DNA of 64,000 bases from Maylandia zebra (lineage: Eukaryota > Chordata > Actinopteri > Cichliformes > Cichlidae): assembly GCF_041146795.1 (NCBI RefSeq), contig NC_135167.1, forward strand, positions 2,488,454 through 2,552,453, given 5' to 3'. The notes beneath the pieces are model-generated. The model ran no database searches. It worked only from the letters and a program-made list of their open reading frames with translations, and was not told the origin of the DNA. This document shows positions 11,160 to 21,505 of the stretch, in pieces. A program made the position numbers and the translations under genes. Within the stretch, counting starts at the first letter, position 1, and each line of letters opens with the position of its first letter.

Positions 11160-12530
11160 TCTTGGGGGTGGGCACGCTACACGGAATCCAAAGTACCATC
11201 AGGGTGTACACCTCACCCCTGGCGTCGTTGCCCACCTCTCAATTTTCAGTACACGTAGACATTGAGGGCTAGCAGGAGGGACTATGCGCTTACCTGCTGC
11301 TCTCTGGCAGGTAGCTCCATGTCCTCCTGGGTTTTAAAGGCACCTTAGAACACACATGCATCAACACTACAATGAGCGGGTGGAGGGAGGTTTGGAGTCT
11401 TCTCTCACCCCCATTCTCTGCGACCTGCTGGAGCGGGGGGGCTAGGAGGAGGAGTTGGCCGTCCGACTGCGGTCTGGAGTGTGGGGCCTCCCTGCTGCTG
11501 CTGAGTCGGGGCAGTCTGCCTCTCCCCACCGCAGGGAAAAGGGGAACACCACCTGGGTCTGGGTGCAGTTCCCCCCTCCAGGGGCAAGGGCACCTAGACC
11601 CGGTTTGTAGAGTACGCTTGGGGAGTGTGATCGTGTGTACAGCGTCTCTTTATGTCTGTCTCCACGTTGGTTGAGTGTGGAGTAAGTGCATATGAGAGCA
11701 TGAGGGTGGGAATGGATGTTTGTATATGTGTGTGCCTGTATGTCTGTGTCTATATGTCAGGTTGGGTATCAGACGCCACCTCTCTGGGGACATCTCAGGC
11801 CCTCCAAGGTTTGGAGGCCTATCTCCCCCACCACCACTTCCCCTGCCAGTGGCGGACCCCCTCAGACATTGGTGCGTTGGTGGTTCTTTGTGTCCGGGGA
11901 TGGGCGTCCAGGTACACACCGGCTCACTCCTTGGCGGCCGCTTATCGGGGCCTGGAGCCTGGGGCTCGCTCGGGCCACTTCGGGGGTGGGGTGCCCTCGT
12001 CCTCTCGGCCTGGGGCTCGGTCACTCTGGTGCAGCTGGCTGCCGGCGGAGCTCACGGGCGCGTCACTGCAACTCCCCCTGGCTTCTGCTCCGCGGCTGCT
12101 GAGTGAGCCCTCATCTGGGACTCTCCTCAGCTCTTTCTGGGACAGTGGCGCGGCTGCCCCTCTGTTGGTCTTCCTTGGTCTCTTGTGTTCTGGGGGCCTC
12201 TGGATGTCTGGAGTTTTGATCTCCTCCATACCTGCTTCATGCCCTGGAGGACGGGGCTGTGGCCCCCCCACACCCTCTAGCAGATCATTACATGAAGGAA
12301 CCTTTTAAAAACAAGTGCGTCCATGCTCACAGGTGTACACACGGGTGATCACACCCACAAACTACACCCTTTTTGGCTCCTACCTCAAAGCACACTGTGT
12401 TCTGTTGATCTTATGTGCTGCACAATGATGTTTAATATTTAGTATTTACTGTCATATTCACATATATGTTGCTCTTTTTTTTCTTCTGCTTGTTTTCTCT
12501 TTTTTTCTTTCTCAACAGGTGATTGATATT
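11160..12530 (-). repeat. GC-rich interspersed repeat, long copy
   Basis: A long GC-rich block with (TGTGTATGTGTG)-type sequence at 11700-11760 and an AT-rich flank ending near TTCTCAACAGG at 12510-12520. Its 11945-12275 part matches 7240-7480 in opposite orientation. ORFs of 100-218 aa occur in several frames on both strands without domain signatures. I read this as a repeat, possibly a decayed LINE, rather than a gene. Confidence 0.6.
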
Positions 12531-12569
12531 TGTATTTTTTGTCTGTTTGCTTTTTTTGGTTTTTGCCCT

Positions 12570-13121
12570 TGTCACGGGGTCCCCTTCCAGACCTCTCCCG
12601 GACAAACACAGGCGTAGTCGGTAAGGTATTAGTGTGGATACTTTATTTGAAACGGCCTCCCCAGTGCATAAAAAGATGGTTGCAAAGACATAAAACTGAG
12701 ATCCGCGCTACACAGCCTGTATGTTACAACACACTCCCCTTCATATCCGGCTCGCCGTCTCTTATATCCCGTAACCCCTCCCCCTTGGCGTCACCACCAA
12801 TTCTTTATTCTAACTTTAATCCCCGTCTCCCTCCCCCAGAATTTCTTTTTCATTATACACTCACAAAACATATACATTGATACAGGCTCTCAACTATTTC
12901 CCGGAAGTCTACCCGACTTCATATACACATTAACGGCCCACGTAATGAGGCCATTCTCATGACGGTCCAGACACACGTGAACTCATTATTTAAACCCCAC
13001 ACCCCCATACCATCGGCTTGCGTCACCCTGCACGATTGGCGATCCCCCGCACGTCTCCCCAACCGACGCCCTTAACAAGTAAGTGGGAACCAAAATCTAG
13101 CCACCCCCGATGCGGCTCACA
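12570..13121 (-). repeat. 3' LTR of the Gmr1-like element
   Basis: The outer end is TGTCACGGGGTCCCC at 12570 (GTGACA on the element strand). On the element strand there is an AATAAA about 85 bp before the terminus. The inner edge is set at 13121 from a TG following a purine-rich run (GAGGAATAAAAGGGGTGAGG). With no second LTR for comparison the inner edge is uncertain. Confidence 0.55.
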
Positions 13122-13253
13122 ACTCGCTCCTCACCCCTTTTATTCCTCTACTCGGTCGTCAGAAAGATACGCCGCCCCGGGTGCCAAATCGAACTAATGG
13201 TGGCGATCTAATGGTGGCGGTGCCATACTCAGCGGACTCTGCCTTGAGACGGG

Positions 13254-15924
13254 TCACTCCGTCACATCATCCCCTTCCCCCCGGAGGTTGGCGATGTGCG
13301 GCAACCTAGAGAGGTAATCCGCCACCACATTGAGTGTACCTGGTCTGTGCCGGATGGCGAACCTGAAAGGTTGCAGTGAGAGGTACCAGCGTGTAAGTCG
13401 GCTATTATGATCCTTCATGGACTGGATCCAGGTAAGCGCCCGATGATCAGTCTCCAACACAAACTCTCTTCCCAGTAAGTAATACCGGAGTTTCTCCAGC
13501 GCCCACTTAATCGCCAGAGCCTCCTTCTCCACCGTCGAGTAATTGGTCTCCCGCGGCAGCAGCTTGCGGCTCAGATATAGGATCGGGTGCTCCTCGCCCG
13601 GGTCCCCTTGAACTAACACGGCTCCCAGGCCGCTCTTGGAGGCATCCACCTGGACCAAAAACTGCTTCTTAAAGTCCGGACTCCAGAGCACGGGGGTCGA
13701 ACACAGGCAAGTTTTCAGTCCCTGGAACGCCTGTTCACATGCTGCGGTCCATATGACCGGATTTCGTTGGTTCTTCCCCAGTAATGTCGTCAGCGGCGCC
13801 GCCATTGTTGCAAACTGGGGCACAAACCTTCGGTACCAACCAACCAGTCCCAGGAAAGCCCGCACCTCCTTCTTGGTGCGAGGCCGAGGACAATTCTGGA
13901 TAGCTTCCACCTTATCCAGCTGCGGTCGCACCTCTCCTCGTCCCACCTGGTAGCCCAAGTAGCGAGTCTCTTGCCGTGCCCATTCACACTTCGAGGGGTT
14001 CAGAGTCAGCCCGGCCTTATGAATTCTTCCCAAGACCTCCGACAGATGCTGCATATGCTCCTCCCACGTGTGGCTGAAGATGACGACATCATCCAGGTAG
14101 GCGGCGCTATAACCGTCACAGCCCTGTAACAACTTGTCCATCAGCCTTTGGAAGGTAGCCGGTGCCCCATGTAGGCCAAAGGGCATCACGGTAAACTGGA
14201 AGAGCCCGGCAGGGGTCCCGAAAGCAGTGTACGGCCTCGACGTCTCCTCCAGTGGCACCTGCCAGTAGCCTTTGCACAAGTCCAAAGTGGTGATATACTG
14301 GGCAGCCCCAATCTTCTCCAGTAAATCCTCAATTCGCGGCATGGGGTACGCATCAAACTCGGAGATGGCATTTAGCTTTCGAAAGTCGATGCAGATGCGT
14401 AAAGAGCCATCCTTTTTGAAGATAATGACCACCGGGCTGCACCATTCGGAGCAGGACGGCTCGATCACTCCAAGCTCCAGCATCTTCTCCACCTCCTGTC
14501 GCAGCTTCTCCACCAAGTGTTGCGGAACCCGATAGGGCCGTTGCCGGATGGGCTGTCCCTCTTTTAGCCGGATCACGTGTTCAACCAAGGTAGTCCGACC
14601 TGGGTTAACGGAACACAGCGAAGGCGTCTCCTGCAGAATTTTCAGTAGCTCCGCAGCCTGCTGTGAGGTCAGATGAGTCAATACCGGAGACCTTGGATCC
14701 GTAGCCTGCTCAGGTTCACTCTGTCCTCCTCCTTGCACCACCCTGGCCATCAGTGCCTCCCTCGGCGCCGGACGGGGCTGCTCCACCCATTCCTTCAGGA
14801 GGTTCACATGGTAGGTTTGTTTCGGTTTCTTTTTTCCCGGATGATGGATCTCATACGTCACTGGTCCCATTCGGCGAAGCACGATATAGGGCCCTTGCCA
14901 TTTCGCCAGCAGTTTACTGTTGGAAGAAGGGAGAAGTAACAGCACCTTTTGTCCGGGCTGAAACTCACGTTGCCGGGCCTGTTGGTCATACCAGATCTTC
15001 TGGCTTCGTTGAGCATCCCGCAGATTGGCTTCGGCCTCGGCCTGGTACCGCTCCAACCGCTCTCTCATCTCCAGCACAAACTGCACCACCCCTTTCTCAT
15101 TTGGAGCCACGGTCGAAGACTCCCACCCCTTTCGAACGAGATCAAGCGGCCCCTGTACCTCCCACCCATAGAGTAACTCAAAGGGGGAGAACCCTGTGGA
15201 CGCCTGTGGAACCTCTCTATACGCGAACAAAAGAAAGGGTAACCACTGGTCCCAATCTTTTCCCGTGTCTGACACAAACTTCTGTAACATCCGTTTGAGA
15301 GTCTGATTAAACCTCTCCACCAACCCATCTGTCTGTGGATGGTACGGTGACGTCTTGATGGCCGAAACGCCTAACTGAGTGTGGAAGAGCTGCATTAACT
15401 TCGACGTAAAGTTAGTCCCTTGGTCGGTCAAAATCTCATCAGGTATCCCCACCCGAGAAAACAACTGTATCAGTGCGCGCAGAACATTAGGGGCTGTGAT
15501 CGCTCGCAACGGAAACGCCTCTGGGAAACGGGTCGCGTAATCACACACCACCAATATGTACTGATAACCCCGACCACTTTTTACTAACGGACCCACAATG
15601 TCCATAGCTACCCTACGGAAGGGGATAGAGATGACCGGCAAGGGTTGTAGCAGAGCCCGATCCGATTTGCGCGCTGGGCAAGTTTTCTGACACACAGGGC
15701 ATGCACGACAGTACTTCTGTACATCCGTATACATTGACGGCCAAAAGAAACGCGTACTAACCCGTAAATAGGTTTTTTGGCGACCCAAATGGCCTGCCCA
15801 GGGGAGGGTATGAGCTAAATGCAGAATGAGAGGTCTACAACTAGCAGGGATCACAAGCCGCTGGTGGTCCCCATCAACTGCATACAACACATTTTTCTCA
15901 ACCACAAACTTCTCTTTTCCTCCC
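13254..15924 (-). CDS. pol: Gmr1-like pol: integrase, reverse transcriptase, RNase H
   Basis: An uninterrupted frame of 883 codons from 15905 that is also open to the insertion point at 15924. Residues counted from 15905: integrase zinc-binding region about 30-75 with CRACPVC; catalytic D102 (MDIVGP), D161 (TDQGTNF) and E198 (VERFN); GPY/F module near 338; reverse transcriptase about 480-640 with LDLCKGYWQV and catalytic YLDD at 603-606; RNase H with VDASKSGLGAVL near 753 and DHRALTW near 820. All catalytic residues are present and there is no stop, so this half was probably functional recently. It copies and integrates element cDNA. Its N-terminal part lies at 23472-24375. Confidence 0.9.
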
Positions 15925-16298
15925 TGTAAGAGCCAAAGTCAATGTTTATGTTTTTCCTTTTTTGTTTTGGTGGCACAGGTGTATAGCTTTACCTGCGTCT
16001 CAGGTGATGGTGTGTGGGTGTGGTCACAGTCTATTTACCTGAGGTCGGTGTTCGCAGCAGGTGTGTTGGGTGAGTGGTTTGTGGGCAAACTTTTCTGTTG
16101 ACCGTCATTTTTTGGCACACCAGTTAATCCATGCGCTAGTTGGAAATTGATTGAAAGCGCAAATGTTTGTTCTTGTTTTGTTCTTAAAATAAATGCGCAA
16201 AGTACAAGTTCGACTCATTATGGATTATTGGAGGCGCGTCACAGGGACACAACCAACTCAGCCGGCCGCGGCTTTATTTACGGATGAAAGTCGCAACA
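15925..16298 (+). repeat. BEL element 5' LTR
   Basis: 374 bp, TG...CA ends, identical by eye to 23098-23471. It contains an AATAAA near 16186. Confidence 0.95.
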
Positions 16299-16746
16299 TT
16301 TAGTCAACAGAAAAACCCGTGTCTTTTATTGCACGCATCAAAACAATGAAGAGGATTTTTGGACATACGTTTTGGAGTCACGGAGCTGTCAGATGAGTGG
16401 ACGCAGTTCTCAAATGAGTAATTGGAAACGGCACCGTCACACTGGCATGGTGGAACGCAGCGCAACAGACACTTCAGAAGCGGTAGGACACGCGGATTCA
16501 CTCTGTGTATTATTGGATGTTTTGAACACAGTTTGTAAGTGTCATCGCTTGTCCATTGGGGACATTGGTTTGATCTGCGTTGTGTGCGTGCGTGTGCTTG
16601 ATTTGGCAAGCTGGAGGACTCTGCTCTGGTTTTGACAGCCTGTGACGCTGCTGCGCAATGGTTTACACGGAAGAAAAGTATTGGCTGTGGTCTATCTTTG
16701 AAGCTGTGGAATATAATGTTGTTTTGATGCATGTGAAAAAGTGACG

Positions 16747-17796
16747 ATGAGTGAAATAAAAGAAGCCGAACATGAACTGGAAGAAAAAAGATCTGCAAAA
16801 CTGACGGCTAAAGCGCTTGCTTTTAAAATGGAAACTTTGCAGAAAGAGCGAAAAGCTCATGTTAACAAGATTAAAGGGTTAACTCGTGATATTAAAGAAT
16901 TGATGAACAAGGATGACAATGCAAAAGCTGTGCTGCTTAACTTGGATAAACTGAATGATTTGTATAAAAATGCCAAAGCAGTTCATGATGCATTCATTTT
17001 ATTGATTCCTAAAGATGAACAAGATGCTCATATTGACTGGTTTGGACGCATAACAAAATGTAATGATGATTTTGTTGAAGATGTGAAACAGTGGCTTCTT
17101 GAAGCTGGAAGACCTTTTATGGAAAAAGACAATGAAGCTGAGAAAGTGCCTACTGCTGTTACTTTGGATGTGCCCGTTTCTGCTGAGCCTGTTTTATCAA
17201 AGGAGACGGTTTCTTCCACAAATGATAAACATAACATCTTAACATCCCCAAAGCAGGTTAAAACAAATTCTGACATACAAGATGAAATACAGCCAGGTGA
17301 CAGTGTTTCAAACGTAGGAAGCAAAAAGAGTAAAATCAGTTCTTCAAGCTCAAACTCCAGAGCATCAAGTACAACATCAGCACGAATAATGGCTGAAGCT
17401 GAAGCAGCTGCTCTGATGGTAAGGCAAAAACTGCTTAAGGATAAACATGCCTTGGAGGAACGTGAAGCACAGTTAAGGAGACAGCGGGAGCAACTGGAGC
17501 TGGAAACAAATATAGCTGCCACGGTTGCAAAAATGAAAGTACTGAAAGGCTCAAAAGGATCCAGTATTAAAAGTAAACTATCAAAAATATCAGATGGTAT
17601 GGAGTCATATTTTGAAAAGGGACAGAAGGTAACTCAAGTGTTGAATACTAGTCCGGATACTCCTGTACATGAAAGGCAACATGTGCATATCTTTAGGGAG
17701 CATAATGTTGCAGACTCACAATCTCTCTTAACCACAGGCAGAGTTCCAATACAACCTCAGACTCTTTCTGAAGATCCCTTGTCACTCAGACATTAG
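16747..17796 (+). CDS. gag: BEL element ORF1, coiled-coil gag-like protein
   Basis: About 349 aa from the ATG at 16747. The N-terminal 60 residues are highly charged (HELEEKRSAKLTAKALAFK) and predicted helical. A Ser-rich linker (SKISSSSSNSRASSTTSAR) follows, then a second strong coiled coil of alternating Glu, Arg and Gln (EEREAQLRRQREQLELE). This layout fits the N-terminal gag region of BEL/Pao elements, which usually continues in one ORF into the DUF1759 part. Here a TAG ends it 69 bp before the next ORF in the same frame, so one long ORF may have been broken. Confidence 0.75.
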   Translation: MSEIKEAEHELEEKRSAKLTAKALAFKMETLQKERKAHVNKIKGLTRDIKELMNKDDNAKAVLLNLDKLNDLYKNAKAVHDAFILLIPKDEQDAHIDWFGRITKCNDDFVEDVKQWLLEAGRPFMEKDNEAEKVPTAVTLDVPVSAEPVLSKETVSSTNDKHNILTSPKQVKTNSDIQDEIQPGDSVSNVGSKKSKISSSSSNSRASSTTSARIMAEAEAAALMVRQKLLKDKHALEEREAQLRRQREQLELETNIAATVAKMKVLKGSKGSSIKSKLSKISDGMESYFEKGQKVTQVLNTSPDTPVHERQHVHIFREHNVADSQSLLTTGRVPIQPQTLSEDPLSLRH

Positions 17797-17865
17797 AAAT
17801 TCACGTGAAAATAAACATGTATCTTCTCAACTTTCTAGTCATGAAGAAGACTGTAACATCGTATC

Positions 17866-20800
17866 ATGAGTAAGCAAAATGAACTCACTGCTTTATTAAT
17901 CCAACAACATAGTCTTTCTTCATTGCCTAAAAAGGAGATCCCAGTTTTTGATGGAGATCCACTTCAGTACCAGACTTTTATTAAATCGTTTGAACACAAC
18001 ATTGAAAGCAGAAATAAAAACCCTGGAGATTGTCTTTATTATTTGGAACAACACACAAAGGGTCAACCAAGAGAACTTGTAAGAAGTTGCCTACACATGA
18101 CTTCAGAAGCAGGATTCAGAAAGGCAAAGTCTTTATTACGGCAGCATTTTGGTAATGAACATAAACTTGCCACGGCTTACATGAGCAAAGCACTTGCTTG
18201 GTCTTCAATAAAAACAGAGGACACGAAAGCTCTTCAAGCTTACACAATATTCCTAAGAGGCTGTTGCAATGCTATGGAAGATCTCAGTTATATGCAGGAG
18301 CTTGACATGCCTGCCAACATGTTAGCTATAACAAAGAAACTTCCCTACAGGCAAAGAGATAAGTGGAGAACTGCAGTCTGTGATTTCCATGAGAAGTGTA
18401 ATCGACAAGCTACATTTAAGGATCTTGTGGAGTTTTTAGAAAAACAAGTGAAGATCGCATCTGACCCAGTGTTTGGGGACATCAAGGATATCTGCACGAC
18501 AAACAGAGACACAAGAAAACTTAAGTCCCAAACTCACACAAGATTCAAAGAAAGTTCTTTTGCTACCTCTGTGATGGCATCTGAAAAAGAAAATAACAAA
18601 GTTAAGGAAAAGGAAAGAATAACACAAATGAGGAGTTGCTTGTTTTGCAAAGGTGAACATACCTTAGAAAATTGTCAAGAGCTGGAAAGAAAAACGCAAA
18701 AAGACAAAATCACTTTTCTAAAAGAGAATGGAGTCTGTTTCGGATGTCTTTCTAAAGGTCACATTAGTAGAGACTGCAAAAAGCGCCTCAGGTGCAAGAC
18801 GTGTGGTTTAAAGCATCCTCAAATGTTACACATCTATCAAAAGACAATGAGTAAAGAACAAGAATCAAAGGAACAAACTCAAAATCGTGCCATAGTCTCT
18901 ATTCAGACCAGTGCTCTTACTGGGGCCGGTAAAGATGAATTCAAACTTTCAATCGTGCCTGTGAAAGTTAAGGCCAAGAAAGGAAATGTAACATTGTACA
19001 CCTATGCATTTCTTGACCCAGGCAGCACTGCATCATTTTGTACAGTAAAGCTGATGAATAAGCTGAAAATGCATGGAAGAAGATCCAACATTCTGTTGAG
19101 AACTATGGGACAAAATAAAGTTGTTGAAACGGATATTATTGCAGATTTAGAAGTTGCTGGACTAGACGGAAATGAGTTTTGTGATCTTCCCATTCTTTAT
19201 ACTCAGTTCATTATGCCTGTCCATAAAGGAAACATTCCTCACCAGAACGATATACTCCGGTGGCCATATTTGAAGTCTGTACATCTGCCAGAAATTGACT
19301 CTGAAATTGATTTGCTAATTGGCTCGAATGTGCCAAAGGCTCTGGAACCACTGGATGTCATTAGAAGTGTTGGAGATGGACCGTATGCTGTTAAAACTGT
19401 CCTTGGCTGGACAGTGAACGGACCTTTGGGTGAGACTCAAACTGAAGTTCACAATCAGCCACAGATAAGTGTCAATAGAGTTTCAATGGTGAAACTTGAT
19501 GAGCTGTGGAATCAGCAGTTTAAAACTGATTTTCCAGAGTGTGCCAGAGATGAGAAAGAACCTTCTAAGGAAGACCAACAGTTTTTGGATAAAGTTTCCA
19601 ATACTGCTAAGATACATAATGGTCATTATTATATTGGACTCCCATTGAAAGACTTAAAGGTCTGCATGCCAGATAATAAAAGTGTCGCTGAACAACGCCT
19701 TCAGAATCTGAAGAAAAGACTTATGAAGAACGCTACTTTTCTGCAGGACTATAACAGCTTTATGTCAGATATGATCTCTGAAGGTTATGCAGAAAAGGTA
19801 CCAGAAGACAACTTAGAACGGACAGATGGCAGGAAATGGTATTTGCCGCACCATGGTGTTCTGCATCCGCAAAAGAAAACCCTTAGAGTGGTGTTTGACT
19901 GTGGAGCCAAGTATCAAGGAGTGTCGCTAAATAGCAAGCTCTTACAAGGTCCAGACTTGACCAGCACATTAATTGGAGTTCTGACAAGATTTCGTAAAGA
20001 ACCTGTTGTCATTGCTGCAGACATTAAGGCCATGTTTCACCAGGTTAAAATACCAGAGGAGGATCGAGATATGTTAAGATTCCTTTGGTGGCCCAACGGA
20101 GATTACACTCAAGCCATGGTTGAATATAGGATGACAGTACATGTGTTTGGAGCAACTTCATCTCCAAGTTGTGCAAATTTTGCACTAAGGAAATGTGCTG
20201 AAGATCATAAACAACAGTTTAGCCTTCAAGCCGTGGATGCAATGTTGAACAACTTTTACGTCGACGATTGTCTCGTCTCAGCAGCCACAGAAGAGGATGC
20301 GATCGATCTTTATCATGAACTCTGTGCCATATGCTTGAAAGGAGGCTTTCCACTGAACAAATGGATAAGTAACAGTCGTAATGTGTTGGCTGTAATACCT
20401 GAAAGTAACAGAGCAAGCAAAATAAAGGATCTAGACTTGATCAGTGATGAACTTCCGGTGGAAAGAGTTTTGGGCGTTCAATGGTGTGTGGAGTCTGACG
20501 TTTTCAAGTTCAGAATCACTCTAAGAGATCGACCTTTGACAAGACGTGGCATCCTTTCTGTAGTCAGCTCTGTTTATGACCCTTTAGGAATGTTGGCACC
20601 AGTAATCTTAACTGCTAAAAAGATTCTGCAAAATCTGTGTCGAAAAAAGATTGGATGGGATGATGCATTACCTGATGCGGTTATACAGGAATGGACTATT
20701 TGGATGCAAGAGCTCTACAAGCTGGAGGAGTTCAAGGTTGATCGTTGTTTTAAAGCCAACAGTTTTGGAACTGTAAAAACTGCTCAGTTGCATCATTTCG

Positions 20801-21456
20801 CAGATGCATCTGAGGACAGCTATGGAACATTGACTTATTTGTTACTAAAGAACGAACGAGACCAGGCACGCTGTGCATTCATTATGGGAAAGGCACGTGT
20901 TGCTCCTTTAAAACCAGTTACAATCCCTCGAATGGAGTTAACTGCTGCCACCTTAGCAAGCAGAATGGATGTAATGTGGAAGAAGGAGCTGCAGATGGAA
21001 CTGAAGGACTCAGTATTTTGGACTGACAGCACCTCTGTACTAAAATATATCAACAATAAAACAACAAGGTTCCGCACTTTCGTCGCCAACAGAGTTTCTG
21101 AGATTGTCAAAGTTTCAAATCCTCAACAATGGAGATATGTGGACACGGATAACAATCCAGCAGATTTGGCTTCTCGAGGTTTAACAGTACAATCCTTTTT
21201 GAAAAATAAACAAACTTGGCTCTCTGGACCTCCATTTCTTCTACTACCACAAGAGGAGTGGCCTCAGAATCCTGATGAAGTGAAACAACTCTCATCAAGC
21301 GATGCAGAAATTAAAACAACAGTGAATGCTGTTCAGACGTCACAAGAAATGGATCCGGTTTCTCACTTCATTCAGTATTTTTCATCCTGGACTCGGCTGA
21401 AGCGTGCAGTAGCATGGATTCTGAGAGTTAAAAAAACTGCTTCTACATTACAGTAA
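17866..21456 (+). CDS. pol: BEL element gag-pol: DUF1759, zinc knuckles, protease, RT, RNase H
   Basis: 1196 codons. The N-terminal 200 residues resemble the DUF1759 gag domain (PVFDGDPLQYQTFIKSFEH). Two Cys/His motifs follow, the second a canonical C-x2-C-x4-H-x4-C (CFGCLSKGHISRDC, about residue 290). The aspartic protease site is LDPGS at 383-387. Reverse transcriptase carries YVDD at 798-801 (20257-20268), with DPLGMLAP beyond it. An RNase H-like part has FADASEDSYGTL and FWTDSTSVLKYI. The frame closes at 21456 just after an A7 run; the neighbouring frame continues into the integrase ORF. Confidence 0.92.
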   Translation: MSKQNELTALLIQQHSLSSLPKKEIPVFDGDPLQYQTFIKSFEHNIESRNKNPGDCLYYLEQHTKGQPRELVRSCLHMTSEAGFRKAKSLLRQHFGNEHKLATAYMSKALAWSSIKTEDTKALQAYTIFLRGCCNAMEDLSYMQELDMPANMLAITKKLPYRQRDKWRTAVCDFHEKCNRQATFKDLVEFLEKQVKIASDPVFGDIKDICTTNRDTRKLKSQTHTRFKESSFATSVMASEKENNKVKEKERITQMRSCLFCKGEHTLENCQELERKTQKDKITFLKENGVCFGCLSKGHISRDCKKRLRCKTCGLKHPQMLHIYQKTMSKEQESKEQTQNRAIVSIQTSALTGAGKDEFKLSIVPVKVKAKKGNVTLYTYAFLDPGSTASFCTVKLMNKLKMHGRRSNILLRTMGQNKVVETDIIADLEVAGLDGNEFCDLPILYTQFIMPVHKGNIPHQNDILRWPYLKSVHLPEIDSEIDLLIGSNVPKALEPLDVIRSVGDGPYAVKTVLGWTVNGPLGETQTEVHNQPQISVNRVSMVKLDELWNQQFKTDFPECARDEKEPSKEDQQFLDKVSNTAKIHNGHYYIGLPLKDLKVCMPDNKSVAEQRLQNLKKRLMKNATFLQDYNSFMSDMISEGYAEKVPEDNLERTDGRKWYLPHHGVLHPQKKTLRVVFDCGAKYQGVSLNSKLLQGPDLTSTLIGVLTRFRKEPVVIAADIKAMFHQVKIPEEDRDMLRFLWWPNGDYTQAMVEYRMTVHVFGATSSPSCANFALRKCAEDHKQQFSLQAVDAMLNNFYVDDCLVSAATEEDAIDLYHELCAICLKGGFPLNKWISNSRNVLAVIPESNRASKIKDLDLISDELPVERVLGVQWCVESDVFKFRITLRDRPLTRRGILSVVSSVYDPLGMLAPVILTAKKILQNLCRKKIGWDDALPDAVIQEWTIWMQELYKLEEFKVDRCFKANSFGTVKTAQLHHFADASEDSYGTLTYLLLKNERDQARCAFIMGKARVAPLKPVTIPRMELTAATLASRMDVMWKKELQMELKDSVFWTDSTSVLKYINNKTTRFRTFVANRVSEIVKVSNPQQWRYVDTDNNPADLASRGLTVQSFLKNKQTWLSGPPFLLLPQEEWPQNPDEVKQLSSSDAEIKTTVNAVQTSQEMDPVSHFIQYFSSWTRLKRAVAWILRVKKTASTLQ

Positions 21457-21505
21457 AAGAAAACTACAGATTAAACATGATCCTGAACAAAATCTTGAAC
21501 TTCAA

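Noticed and set aside
11652-12308. 218-aa ORF and overlapping 128-aa ORFs
   Set aside because: High-GC repeat with open frames on both strands, no motif, and a diverged repeat copy elsewhere.
12570-12577. Gmr1 LTR and the gag-only element LTR being the same family because both start TGTCACGG
   Set aside because: Beyond the terminal motif the LTRs do not match by eye; a shared terminus may only hint at shared integration machinery.
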